From the NCBI GenBank assembly GCA_034769895.1, contig CM068373.1:21619967-21683966 (forward strand): DNA of 64,000 nt, given 5' to 3'. The translations under genes were made by a program, and so were the position numbers. Origin of the DNA: Magicicada septendecula (Eukaryota > Arthropoda > Insecta > Hemiptera > Cicadidae). The notes beneath the pieces are model-generated. The model did not search any database, was not told the DNA's origin, and was given only the letters and a program-made list of their open reading frames with translations. Below, one piece after another: positions 12,014-23,321 of this stretch. Each line of letters begins with the position of its first letter. Positions within the stretch are counted from its first letter, which is position 1.

Positions 12014-14464
12014 GTACATTGCTGGGATGTATTAACACACTGTTACGCCATTCACCACATTCTATATGTTTCTCGGCTATTCCAGCAGAGCCCAGCTATT
12101 GTGTGCGCGTGCGCGCGCGCGCACATTTTGCTGCTACTTTGCTGCTACTGTCACATCCAATACTGGTACAGATGTTGTCGTTTACTGGCAGTGTCAAAGC
12201 GAACCTGTCGCTTCAGTAAGCAACAGCCTCGCAGACTAACGCAGAATGGCAGGTTTTGTGCTGTTGTTAACTGGTTTTTTGAGTTTCTGGAAGAAATAAT
12301 TTCAATTGGAAAATCTGTTGTTGACCCACAGATGTCGTGCTATTTCTCAACTTCTAGATTGACAACGTACATAGATTTTTGTCATACCACTAATTTATTA
12401 TTCCATTACTCCTTTGCAAGTAACTCGCTTATATATAAGTAACTCTCCCATGTACTGTATATCGTCAAATAAGTACACTGCAAGTAGGTTTATTTTCACC
12501 TGACGCACGTTTCACAGAAATCATCCTGTATCTTTTTATAATTTATTATTATTTATTATAAATATAATTATTGTTGTTTATTATTATAAATGCGCAATTC
12601 AATGGGTAGGTGAAAAGGAAAGTTCCCATTGAACGAGATTTTAAATAACAATGTAAACTGATTACTGCTTAAAGTAAGCGTTTCACATAAGAATGTTTTG
12701 TTAAGTAATTAGCCTATGATCCTAAGTACGCTGCACATTTTGTTACGAACTCTTTGTACCGCTGCAATAGTAGCCTATACGAATGTTATAGTATTTATAG
12801 AATGATTTGCGTGCAATCTTCAACGCATAAATTATTTTCAAAAATTATTTTGTAAACATAATTTTATTTTGTATCTACATCATAAAACATTTTATAACTA
12901 CACTGGAGAAACGTGTATAACTTATAGGCCTATTTCATACAAATTGAAGACAAGGAATGACTTCTAAATAAAGTCGTAAAAAATACTAGCCCAAGAATTG
13001 ATTACACACAAGTCAAGAAATACCAACACACAGATGCAAAAGATATATAGAATCTTCGTGATCACTATGGTCACTACGGTCTTCGTGATCTGAAATTTCT
13101 AACTGTATTCTTCCTCTTCAGCTTTATCGACTTGAGCAGCTGTTAGCTATAAGAAAATGTGATAATACTATTACTTGTGTTCATCTTAAACGGTGTAGAA
13201 ACGTTTTAAAGAATTTGTTAATATGAACAACTAAAGGACCTCTATTATTAATATCATATGTTTCACAGGGTTAATAAACATATTTTATATTGCAACTGAA
13301 CACAGGATGATAAGCTATGTTATTGGTATCTAAGCACATGGATGACGAACATTTTCATGTTTAAATTGGTTTTATGTAATATTTTGTCCTTTAGCCGTAA
13401 GTTTTGTATTTAGAAATGGATAAGCATGTAGGGTATACCAAATTCTTCATAAAAAGGTGTTCTTTATTGTCATGTATTTTTTGAGTGAATTTGTGCGCGT
13501 GTGCGGGTGTGATAACTTGTGATCGCTATATCTTCCGCGATAGTTAACCGATCGACGTGAAACTTTGACAATTGATTATTTGTGTAAATAGCTTCAAATT
13601 CTGTATACTCCGAGGTTCATAACTTTTTTAGAAATATGGTTTTTTAAGTAGGGAAAAACTCAAATTGAAACGCTTATCATTAATAGGGTAATAAAAATTG
13701 TAGATAAATTCAATGCAAGTTAGTGCGGATTTATACAAACTGTTTCAGGAAAATTCTGTATCTTTTGAAATCATCAAACATGTGACCTCGAATTAACCAA
13801 TAGGAAGACATTAAATTCAGTAACATTCATACGCTGTAGGATCGACACAGTTCTTCTGTAACATCTGCAAGGTGAAGTTGTGCTCGGCGTTCGAGAGTTT
13901 TTCTCGTACGAACATAGAAAATCTAACTTAAAATAAACCTTGGTATTCTTTACGAAGTTCAGCATAAATAACCGAGTGGTGTAATTATTTAAGTAAAATT
14001 TATAGTATATTATAGTGCTTTTTGTTGTTAGTTTAAGATATCCGCATAGGGAATTAAGGACACTTCAAGCTTTCTTGGAAGGTATGCGGTAATACAACGC
14101 ATTTCAATAATACCCATATTTACCCTGAGATTGATAAAATTTAACGTATCAATTAATAATAAACTGTTTCGAGTAAAAACAGTAATCATTGTGAGTTTAA
14201 CAATTCGTGAAGGGTCTAATTGATGTTAACAGTTAGACATAATCATCAACGAGACTGATCGAAATATCGCCGCTGGAGCAACCCGCCGTAGAAGAGGACT
14301 ATCAGACGAAGAGGACGCACAGACTGGAGACGAGAGGACACAGGGAGGTCCATGGAATGAACCTATCAAAGATGATTTGGTGGGAAGTTTGAGCGCTCAT
14401 CAGAATCATAAGAGTGGGAACATCAGGAGAAATAAAAACCGTTTACACAGCAGGGGGAGGCGCT
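12014..14464. other. No recognised gene
   Basis: AT-rich non-coding sequence. A short alternating GC/GT tract (about 12101-12122) is the only compositional feature. Small open frames here have no family resemblance. Confidence 0.5.
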
Positions 14465-14574
14465 CTCAGTGTACTACAATTTTTGGCTCAGTTCATTAAG
14501 ATCTTTGCCTCAGTTCATTACAGATTTTCTCTCAGTTTACTAAAATTCTTAACTCAGTTTACTCAGAGTTTCGA
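14465..14574 (+). repeat. 22-bp tandem repeat, five diverged units
   Basis: The string CTCAG recurs at 14465, 14487, 14509, 14531 and 14553, exactly 22 bp apart. The consensus is CTCAGTTYAYTAAAATTYTT plus two bases. The units are diverged but no indel breaks the period. Confidence 0.85.
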
Positions 14575-15929
14575 TAAGTCTAATTGAACTTGTATCTCAG
14601 TATCATAATAGTTCAATTATAAGAACGTAATGCAGGGTATAAGTTATAACGTATTTCGGTAGAGACGATTAAGACATTATTACGAATAAATGGAAGTGCG
14701 CGAATAAGACTCAGAACGTAAAACGGAACAGTAGTTTTCGCGATGAAGCGCGAGTAACAATCTTTATAAATTCTATGTAATACACCGTTATAAAGATACT
14801 GACTTTTGCAGTGACATTCTTGAACCATAACAGAAAAGTAGTGATACTACAATGTTTCGTAGTTAACTCATGTAATAGAAGTGTGAACAAGTGCCTAATG
14901 AACTTGAAAACAACATAGGCGCCGAAAAGAGTGGTCGTGCGGGATGGAAAACTACTAGAAGCATACGGTATCGAACTGTGAACCGCGTAATTAGATCCTC
15001 GTGGACAAACGTAGCCGACCGATTACAAGTGCAATGCCACGACTTGTATTATAATAATCTCAAAAGCTCAAAGTGACTGTCGCGGTGTGCGGAAGTGTGT
15101 TTGCGATCGAGTGTTATATGGATTAACCTCACTCATCAACGCAGGGATACACCATGGGAACAACACATCACGGCAGAACGAGTAAAGTACAAAACTAATC
15201 TCTCCTTATAATTAGTAATTTATCAAATACCACTGACCTGACACTTAGAACCAAACCACCTGAGAAAATTATATAAATATGAGTCAGATAGATACGAATC
15301 CATAAGTAGGGATTATTACGTTCTAGAATATTATACATGTTTTCTTGTTAATATATTTTGTACTATGTATGTATTTTGATGCGTCTGTTGCAGGAACAGG
15401 ATTTTAGCTATGTTTAAGATTGATATGTGTATCGTTAATAATGATTATTTCATGGATATAAATGTTTAATATGTTTTAACGTAAAATACTTAATACGAAT
15501 TATGAGCACACCACATTGTTAGTTAGTAACGTCATTACGGACGAAGAAGCGTCTACATTTGATCGCTTACTTAATTATTTAAATTTGTTCATTTCATTAT
15601 TTAAATGTCGCATAGAATTTTATTGTTTTGTTGAAGATTTGTAAGTGCTGTTGAATTAATGTTATGACATGAATAAGAATGAATATGATTTTAATAAACG
15701 TAAGTTAGAATGGATTCGTTAGTATTCTATTGATTTATGTGAAAACCTGACTCACAACTTAACCTTTCATTTATACTTTATAATTCAAGTTAACGATTCT
15801 CAAACAAATTACTCAGAAAGATACACAGAATGAAAGTCTGGAAGACAGTTAAAGTCAGAAGTAATTTCATATGTAACAAGTTTGAGTGTGAATAATTAAT
15901 TGACTCTAATTCAATTCATACAATTATTA
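14575..15929. other. No recognised gene
   Basis: It contains a 61-residue open frame (14891-15076) without recognisable domains. The rest is AT-rich and apparently non-coding. Confidence 0.45.
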
Positions 15930-16520
15930 TTTATTTAAAGGAATGAATTTGTTAACATTGCGTATGGCACTTCAACACATGACATTAACTATATCGTATA
16001 TGATTACCCAAGCTCAGAGTTAGATACACTTTGATCACGACCCTATTAAAGAGATAACTAAATTAATTTGCGCAATAAAAGTACTACAATAAAATAACAA
16101 TGGATATATGGAAGCAATAACATCAACACATTATTAACTCTAACAGATTCAACATAGTTCGTACAGATATCACCTTTATAAACACAAATAAATTTAGAAT
16201 TGGGTTAATCAATTTACGCAACAATTAGCATAATCATTATCATTGTATATGGTGTCCAACTACTACGAGGCTAGATACATGTAAGTACGACAAAGTTCGT
16301 ACCGGCAACACTTTCATAATTACAAATCAATTTTTATATAACAAAGATAATTAATTAATCTATGCATATAATTAGCGTAGATATACAATGTTGCATATGG
16401 CTTCCCAACGAGGGGCAGTGCAAAACCAATTATTATATAATAAAGGAATTAATTAATTTATGCAAATAAATTTGCATAAATATTAATGTTGCATTACCAG
16501 GAACTATGTACCAGTTCACC
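15930..16520. repeat. Degenerate AT-rich repeats with a shared GCATATGG-like end
   Basis: At least three blocks carry the same order of words: CAATT-rich start, TTAATTAAT, TATGCA, then GTTGCATATGG-like sequence (near 15959, 16243, 16390 and 16484). Spacing is irregular, so this is an old local duplication rather than a clean tandem array. Confidence 0.45.
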
Positions 16521-16574
16521 TGGTAGAGTTGCTAGTCTTGTCGATGTTACATCATACACGTGTTACTTAGCACT

Positions 16575-18125
16575 TGTGACGATTTAAATTCTAACTGTAA
16601 TCGTAAATAAAAAAAATTAAGTTTGCGAGCGATTAAGTAATTTTAAATCTCACTATAATACCTAAAACCCCTGTATTTACTCAGTATGAGAATGAGAAGT
16701 AATTAAGAGATCCAAAGAAACACTAATAAAAAGGGCGAATTGTAAAAAAGTTATTATTATCATAATTAACCCTTTGCTTGTCATCATGCGGTGACCTGTT
16801 AATTCCGGACTCGACGTGTCTACCGAGTCGTCTGTAATTTAGGAAGAGATAAAAAATCATAATGTTTATAATTAGAAATCTGAAGACACAAATAGTCGTT
16901 AAAACAACTCACTTAAATTATATATGTATAATTAAGGTATAGTTTTTGGTAATAAGAATGTTAACTTAAATAAAAATAGGGACTATATTGTCGCGGAGTA
17001 GTTGCCCCTCTCCTTTGTTAAGTACCAGTTGAAGCGAGCAGAAAGTCTCTCGCTGTGTTGCCTTCACGCAGTACAGACGTACGAGCGAAAGCTCTACCAA
17101 AATGTTTTTAATTTGTTTGTTTTATTTAAATGTAGTATATTAACTACCACTGCTAAAAGTGGAAAGAGTGTGTCAAGTATGAATGACATAAATATGTGGT
17201 AAGAAGAAGAAAGAAAATGTAACACAAAAACAGAACTAGTGGTAAGCAAGATGACGACTCCCTTCAAGAGGTAACTCCATTTACAACATCACTCCTGAAG
17301 ATGTGATCTGCAGAAACTTCATAAAGACACGTTTACCATGCTTAAGACGTTGCTTAGGACATCCGAGAATCTACATATACTTACACCAAAGAAGCTTCAA
17401 TCTCCTCTGTGAACATCCGACCTATTCTTCCCGAAGACACGACCCAGATGATGACGCCGACTACAAGGATTCCCTAGACGGACACTCCAGGACGAGGTTT
17501 CTACGTTCAATTGCAAAGGTGACTCGATAGCCTTGCTATCGAGAGTTAATCATATTTGTTACACTACTCACTTCTAAAAGAGACTTTTCAAAGACGATTA
17601 ATTTTATGTAAACATTATAATGAGAAAATCTAAGAGTTTACTGTAAAAATTCAATTATCATACGTTGCAACGCTTTAAATGTTAATGTAACTTATTATCG
17701 TTCCAAGTAATAGTACCATTCTTCAAATGGTTAAAGAAGTCTTGCAAGCTTCTAAAATGAACTGAAAATAATTAGAAGTCTTTACTATAAATATACAGAA
17801 AGTAAACTCGGATCCGAGGTATAAGAATATATAATCAATTTGATCCCATAGTTTTATGAAAAGCATTTAAATATTTTAGTTTAAATAATGATGTCATGGG
17901 ATCTGTCAGTAACTGTTGTTAAATAAAGAGAAGTCGTCTTGTTACACATGAAAATGAGTGCATAAATCAGTAAAATACCTTCCCTTGTTTCCTTATACTG
18001 ATAGTGAGTAATTTGTTCAATTAATTTGATTTTAATACAGTTCGTTACAACGTAGGCAGCCCATGTAATTGGCAGAGGTCAGTTAAGATGGGTTCCCTGG
18101 ATTTGTAACGCGGCAATACGTTACA
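16575..18125 (+). mobile_element. Solo LTR copy C (1.55 kb) with CACT target duplication
   Basis: The start is TGTGACGATTTAAA and the end is ACGTTACA. The flanks are CACT at 16571-16574 and CACT at 18126-18129. It aligns over its length with 843-2373. The 9-bp-arm hairpin (17523-17543) and the CTCGGATCCGAG palindrome are kept. A 66-residue and a 75-residue open frame inside have no known domain and are not shared with copy B. Confidence 0.88.
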
Positions 18126-18399
18126 CACTTACACCAAGATTTCGTTTGTAATACTGTTGCCTAGATAATTCGTAATATACTGAGACCTTGCTACATATGT
18201 CAAAACGTCTAAGTATCCCAGTATCCCAACGAATGCACTATACTAAAATGTGAATACAATGTAAAGACAAAAGGTGAGATAAAAACATATTGTAGGACAG
18301 CTTAAGAAAACCATTAAATGTTTCTCCATCCACAGAACAAAAGAATGCTTTATTTCTACCCTCTTATCCGTCCTATGCCACTTATTGACCTTATTATTT

Positions 18400-18790
18400 T
18401 TCATCATCATCATCATCATCATCACCACTCCAAGGACTGGGCCTTAAACCTGTTCCGGAACCCATCCTCCTGAGTCTACTGACATATCTCTTACCAGTAG
18501 GGTGATAACCCAAGGCAGCCACAGCGAGACGGATATCAGGCATGCGATTCAAGTGTTCACACCATCTCCTTCTGTAGTATTAAATCTTTTGGTGGGATGA
18601 TACAATGTTTAAATCGCATTTAATACCCTCGTCCCTTCTCCGATCCGAGCGATAACAACCATGCGTTCCTCTTAGAAATTGTATTTCCGCTGCCTGAATC
18701 CTCTGCACGTCCCTTTTAACAAGAGTTCCTGTCTCACTAGCATACAGGAATGTGGGGACAGCCACAGTTTTATATAATTTCATTCGGGTA
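18400..18790 (-). mobile_element. LINE 3'-end fragment with CAT-type tail
   Basis: On the minus strand the frame K-L-Y-K-T-V-A-V-P-T-F-L-Y-A-S-E-T matches the LINE 'LY...P..LYG.E.W' segment. The 3' end runs into seven or eight GAT units (18403-18423 on the plus strand as CAT). It is 5'-truncated and broken. Confidence 0.75.
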
Positions 18791-18959
18791 TCCTTCCGTG
18801 TTTTATTTTCAGGTTTTATTAATTTTTAATCTGTAAATTATCGTCTTGAAATTAGGTCTTGGTGTCGCAATAAGAATAAAGAGATAATGTCTTTGTCACA
18901 AAGAGATAATGGACTTCACATTAGTATACAAAAATAAATAAAACATATTGGGTAACATT

Positions 18960-19240
18960 TTAGTTGAATGTACTTTTAATGTACTTTACTCAATAGTAAC
19001 TGAATGTAATTATACACAGTATATCAATGAAAAGGAACACAGTATTTGCGTAAGTGTTTCCCTTTTTACACAATTTATTAACAAATTTATTGAACATAAA
19101 GCAGTGTGAGAAACCTCTGTAGCCCAACAACAAGATTGTATCAAATTCCTTAATCATTTGTTTCTGCATTTCACGGTGAAGAATCCACACAGCGTGGTAC
19201 ATACTGATATAAGCAACATTTGCCTAACGGTTTCGCTCGT
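18960..19240 (-). pseudogene. Gustatory receptor N-terminal pseudogene fragment
   Basis: On the minus strand one frame reads L-I-S-V-C-T-T-L-C-G-F-F-T-V, matching I-S-L-W-T-T-L-C-G-F-F-T-V at the N-terminus of the intact receptor at 47526-48680. An in-frame stop follows within about ten codons. Homology continues to a V-K-Y-I-like motif near 18970 and then stops. The segment 18971-19330 is nearly identical to 21011-21069 plus 21815-22133, the start of the next pseudogene, so it is a partial duplicate of it. It cannot encode a receptor. Confidence 0.85.
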
Positions 19241-19797
19241 CACAAATTTTTGCTTATTTTTACTTACAAAGTAACACTTTTGTCTAAGTTTGCTAACTAG
19301 TTTACATCCACGCGTTTCCCCCTAACACACACGCGCCCTGAAAAGTCTAAAACAAACATTTTAATCTTGAAATTTTATCTTCACATATATTATATTAAAC
19401 ATCAATGTGCTGAAATACAATTAATGCACAAAATAGATAAGAAGCGTAATACATAAATATAGGTAAGTAGTACCTACGAATAAAAGTTATAAAAATGTTT
19501 TGGCTACATTGTAATAATCGTTTTATTTGATTCAACGCGTTACACATACACATGCAACAAGATAATATTATTTCATTAAAGAACTTATAGAAGCACAGCG
19601 AACACAAACAATGAAATACAATTAATTGTTATAACACATAATTTAATGTCCACATTAAAGAAACCGCAGTCAAACGCCATTCTTTCGTGCATTAACTGAA
19701 GCAGACGTTTGTCCCTGTCTTGTTTAAATATTTCCATTTTTTTGTCATCGTAACAATTTCTTAACAGTGTGTTAATTTTCTTTAATTCAAATTGTAA

Positions 19798-20375
19798 AAT
19801 ATCGGTATGGAGAACCATACATGACTTCCATATTCTAAGATTTATGTTTAAAATCATTTTCAGCCAAACAGCCAGGCTGTGTCTTACCTGCCTTTTTATT
19901 GCTGTATTAAATGAAAAATATTATATTACATTAAAATGAAAAAATTATAATTTTATTGCCTGGCAACAAAATTATTTTATTTTTAACAATTACCATTGTT
20001 CCAAAAAGTTTAAATAAATTTTCAAGTACTTTACTCTTGTTAAAACTTAAAAGATTGCAGGTAAACTACCCCTTCCCCTTAACCGATCTTCACCAAAATC
20101 GAAAGTCATTGAGACCTCTACAATTCAGGGACGTATGCAAAAAATTATTTGATTCTGTTTGAATTTGCGGCAGTTATCGTTTGCCATAGAAAAAATCTAC
20201 AGACAGACACACACACAGACAGACACACACACAGACACTTTTCGGAAAACGACTTTTTTCATGTTTTGAGTGTAGTAGAATCAGAATCTGCAATAATCTC
20301 GAACACGATTTTTTTTGCCATCACCATACTTCCATTCCTTAAGGAATATGGAAGTAAAATGTACATAATATTATA
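19798..20375 (+). repeat. Dispersed repeat R inside the Gr pseudogene
   Basis: The segment shares long runs with 36950-38345 (plus) and 45640-46500 (minus). Shared words are ACCATACATGAC, GCAGGTAAACTACC, CCGATCTTCACCAAAATC, GATTCTGTTTGAATTTGCGG, CTTTTCGGAAAA and a terminal CCATATTCC/GGAATATGG hairpin. A short ACACAGAC microsatellite sits at about 20198-20236. It has no coding potential. Both ends carry ACTTCCATATTC in opposite orientation, which may mark inverted termini. Confidence 0.75.
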
Positions 20376-21054
20376 GGAATAATTAGCATTTCTGAGACGC
20401 GCAGTGTAAAGAATGCAACATACCGAGCGGACATCACGGCCGAAGACATCAGTATATAAAGAATTCCTAAGCAAACGGAAAGAATTAACTGAGAGCACAC
20501 AAAGTGTTTATAAAAGTTTACTGTTTCCCTAAAAACACTGACGATACAAGTGTATATTACCTGAATTTTCTCAATGTCACGTTTATACAGTACTTCTTCA
20601 ACGGGTTTGATGACGTAGATGCACTTACAGTAGATACCACCGAATTACTTGCCCAATCAAAATCCATGGCAGTAAATTGTTGAGTAGCAGCACGTATAGG
20701 CTACAGCGAAGCCTTTGAAGAATCATGTGAAGTAAATAAATAAAGTGTTGCGAAAGTAGTAGTGACGTTATACGTTCAGAAATATTATATAAAGCCGTCA
20801 ATCTTATGTCAATGTCAACAAGTAAATTACATTTACGAATAAATTGCTTTTTATAACGACGAAAATACCTGTAAATGATGAACATGTGTACACCTACAGA
20901 CACCATACTCTATACACATCTCACAGCTAGATGTTTCTGCCTCATTCCAACACTTTCAAAACAGTTATCCAGATAACCCATATTTTTGAAAATACTATTA
21001 TAGACTTTACGACTTTTAATGTACTTAACTCGATAGTAACCGAATGTAATTATA

Positions 21055-21069
21055 CACAGTATATCAATG
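21055..21069 (+). repeat. 15-bp target duplication, left (CACAGTATATCAATG)
   Basis: The same 15 bp recur at 21815-21829. In the uninterrupted duplicate near 19016-19030 the sequence occurs once, so the interval 21070-21814 is an insertion. Confidence 0.9.
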
Positions 21070-21814
21070 TTATTTTGAATGTTCTTCCTCTTCATTCACA
21101 TCACTTAATGAATACTAATTACTACACTTTCACATGTGAAACTTACTTTGTTTATTTTCCTCGTACGACGTTTCAGCGTGATGTTCGCCTTCCTCAGCGA
21201 GGTATGATACAAAATGTCCGGAACGTGTAACGGTTTTTTTCTAGTTGGTAGGTGGTGTGGGGGGTGTGAAGGCGGAAGGGGGTTGGCGCGGAATTCCGAA
21301 TTAATGTATGTTTTGTGTATAATTGTGTCAAAGAGTGCGTGTGATTTAAAGTGTAATTGGTCGTTAAGTATGTTGTTTGGTTGTATTGTGTAGTGTTTGT
21401 ATATTTGTGTATGTACACATACAGACAAAAAACCACAGCTACACTAACATAAAAACAATCTTGAGATCCTACACTACTTACCTAAAAGTCGAAAACTTAA
21501 CACAGCAGAACAATACGAAATATACAAACAGTACATAATACAACCAAACAACATACTTAACGACCAATTACACTTTTTAAATCACGCGCACTCTTTGACA
21601 CAATTATACACAAAACATACAATAATTCGGAATTCCGCGCCAATCCCCTTCCACCTCCACACCCCCACACAACCTACCAACTAGAAAAAAACCGTTACAA
21701 GTTCCGGACATCCTGTATCATATCTTGCTGAGGAAGGCGAACATCACGCTGAAACGTCGTACGAGGAAAATAAACAAAGCAAGTTTCACACGTGAAAGTG
21801 TAGTAATTAATATT
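21070..21814. mobile_element. Head-to-head pair of Penelope-like element 3' ends
   Basis: Two ~340-bp arms are inverted copies: about 21103-21440 reads on the minus strand and about 21460-21795 on the plus strand. They are separated by a short unique centre. Each arm reads a tail like I-Y-K-(H/Q)-Y...P-N-N-I-L-N-D-Q-L-H-F, which I take to be the C-terminus of a Penelope-like protein, followed by a 3' region with CGTACGAGGAAAATAAACAA. The two 3' ends point outward. A 15-bp target duplication brackets the pair, so both arms arrived in one event or the pair is the insertion unit. Assignment to Penelope rests on the tail motif and on the related pair at 58290-58800. Confidence 0.7.
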
Positions 21815-21829
21815 CACAGTATATCAATG
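21815..21829 (+). repeat. 15-bp target duplication, right
   Basis: Exact match to 21055-21069. Confidence 0.9.
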
Positions 21830-22529
21830 AAAAGGAACATAGCATTTGCGTAAGAGTTTCCCTTATTACACAGTTTTATTAAGAAATTTATTAAACATAA
21901 AGCAGTGTAAAAAAACCGCTGTACCCCAACAACAAGATTGTATCAAACTCTTTAATCGTTTGTTTCTGTATTTCACGGTGAAGAATCCACACAGCGTGGT
22001 GCATACTGATATAAGCAACATTTGCCTAACGGTTTCACTCGTTACAAATTTTAGCCTTTTTGTTACTTACAAAGTAACATTTTTGTCTAAGATTGCTAAC
22101 TATTTTACATCCGCGCGTATTCCCCTAACACAGGATTATAGCCTTGACATTATAAAAGCTTTGAACACTATTGATTTATAGAAGAGTGACGTACTTACAA
22201 GGTGGTGACAACAATCAATACACTTTAATTACGTTTCAATGTGATATGTACGTTCTAGTTGTATAAAATGGACGCGTATGTTAAGCACGTGTCCAGATAC
22301 GATAAAAACTAAAACCATTTTATCAAATAGGAAAAGACATTAACAATATAATTTATACTGAATGAGCCATAGTAACTTCCAGCTATTAAGTAATACGAGT
22401 CTTTTTTCTAAAAAAAAATTCTTACCTACTTGTATGTAAAGAAAAAAGTACTAAACAAAAGTTCTGAAAAATAGTAGTAAACTGTATGGTAAAAGTAGTT
22501 TATGTAAAGACCAAAACCATGGCCTTTAA

Positions 22530-22835
22530 AGGTAAATGTCCAGTGAGATAGTTATTAACAACAGCATTTTAGAACAAGTGAGCCGTTTCAAATATCTGGG
22601 CTGTGCATTAAGCTATGAATCTTGAATATGATATTAGAGAGGAGATAAATAAATTTAGGAGTATTTCTGGTACAATTCATAGAAATCTTAGAAACAAAAC
22701 AAGACACAGGACAAGGATTAAAATTTATAAGACAATTGCAATACCTACATTGATTTATGCGAGTGAGACGAGGGTAATGAGGAAAAGGAATGCGGCAAGA
22801 TTCAGAGTTCTGAAATGCAGTTTCTTTTAAATACT
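22530..22835 (+). mobile_element. LINE 3'-end fragment
   Basis: The plus-strand frame reads Y-D-I-R-E-E-I-N-K-F-R-S-I-S-G-T-I and then K-I-Y-K-T-I-A-I-P-T-L-I-Y-A-S-E-T. This is the region after the catalytic core of a non-LTR reverse transcriptase. It ends abruptly after A-R-F-R-V-L-K. Confidence 0.75.
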
Positions 22836-22842
22836 TTAAAGA

Positions 22843-22870
22843 AACCTAACCTAAACCTAACCTTAGGTTA
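22843..22870 (+). repeat. Short telomere-like CCTAA stretch
   Basis: The stretch reads CCTAACCTAAACCTAACC and then CTTAGGTT. The usual insect telomere repeat is TTAGG (CCTAA). Three near-perfect units could be chance or a small interstitial telomeric seed. Confidence 0.4.
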
Positions 22871-23321
22871 CAATAATTTTCTTAAATAACTAATAAATGC
22901 ATAAAAGTTAAAAACGAAACTTGAAAAGAATTTAATTCTGAGAAAAATTGTGTAAATAAAGTCAATAAAAATCAACAAAAAATTCCAACTGTTTCCAATT
23001 TTCCAAAATTTGTTTTCAGGCAAAGATTTTTCTGTTTTACGTCGGATATCATGAAACTTATGGGAGATACAGTTTTGAGACCTGTTTTATTCGATTTTTC
23101 AGGTCAAAAACAATAAGAAACAGCAGAATTCGCCACTTCCCAGATTTTCAGAAAGTCTTCATTTACCCGGGGGAACCGAAACCCGGGCGAAATCTTTCGG
23201 TAGCTGTAACTCGCTAACGAAGCATTTCCGGACCTACGTTTATATGAACTTTTTTTCTTATTTTCGATGTAGATTCATCTCCCGAAGTATTTCCGTTTCT
23301 TCGTGAATCACCCTGTATAAA
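22871..23321. mobile_element. Probable decayed DNA-transposon or MITE end
   Basis: The right edge reads GTGAATCACCCTGTATA. CACCCTGTA next to TA is a common terminus of insect Tc1/mariner-like and MITE elements. I see no matching left end, so it is probably truncated. The interior has a CCCGGG...CCCGGG inverted pair near 23168-23190. Confidence 0.4.

Larger units (their letters stand above)
19585..22042 (-). pseudogene. Gustatory receptor pseudogene, interrupted by two insertions
   Basis: Read on the minus strand, four blocks follow the order of the intact receptor at 47526-48680. They are an N-terminal block (22042 down to about 21830), a second block (21069 to about 20625, with M-G-Y-L-D-N-C-F-E-S-V and M-I-L-Q-R-L-R-C), a block with V-N-F-Y-K-H-F-V (about 20575-20375), and a C-terminal block with F-D-C-G-F-F-N-V-D-I (19797-19585). 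The C-terminal block ends L-F-V-F-A-V-L-L and a stop. A Penelope-like insertion (21070-21814) splits the first two blocks. A dispersed repeat (about 19798-20375) splits the last two. Stops and frameshifts also occur, for example near 20906. This was a full-length seven-helix chemoreceptor gene of the same lineage as the intact one. Confidence 0.9.

Noticed and set aside
12101..12125. Alternating GC/GT run that could form Z-DNA
   Set aside because: Too short and common to claim a function.
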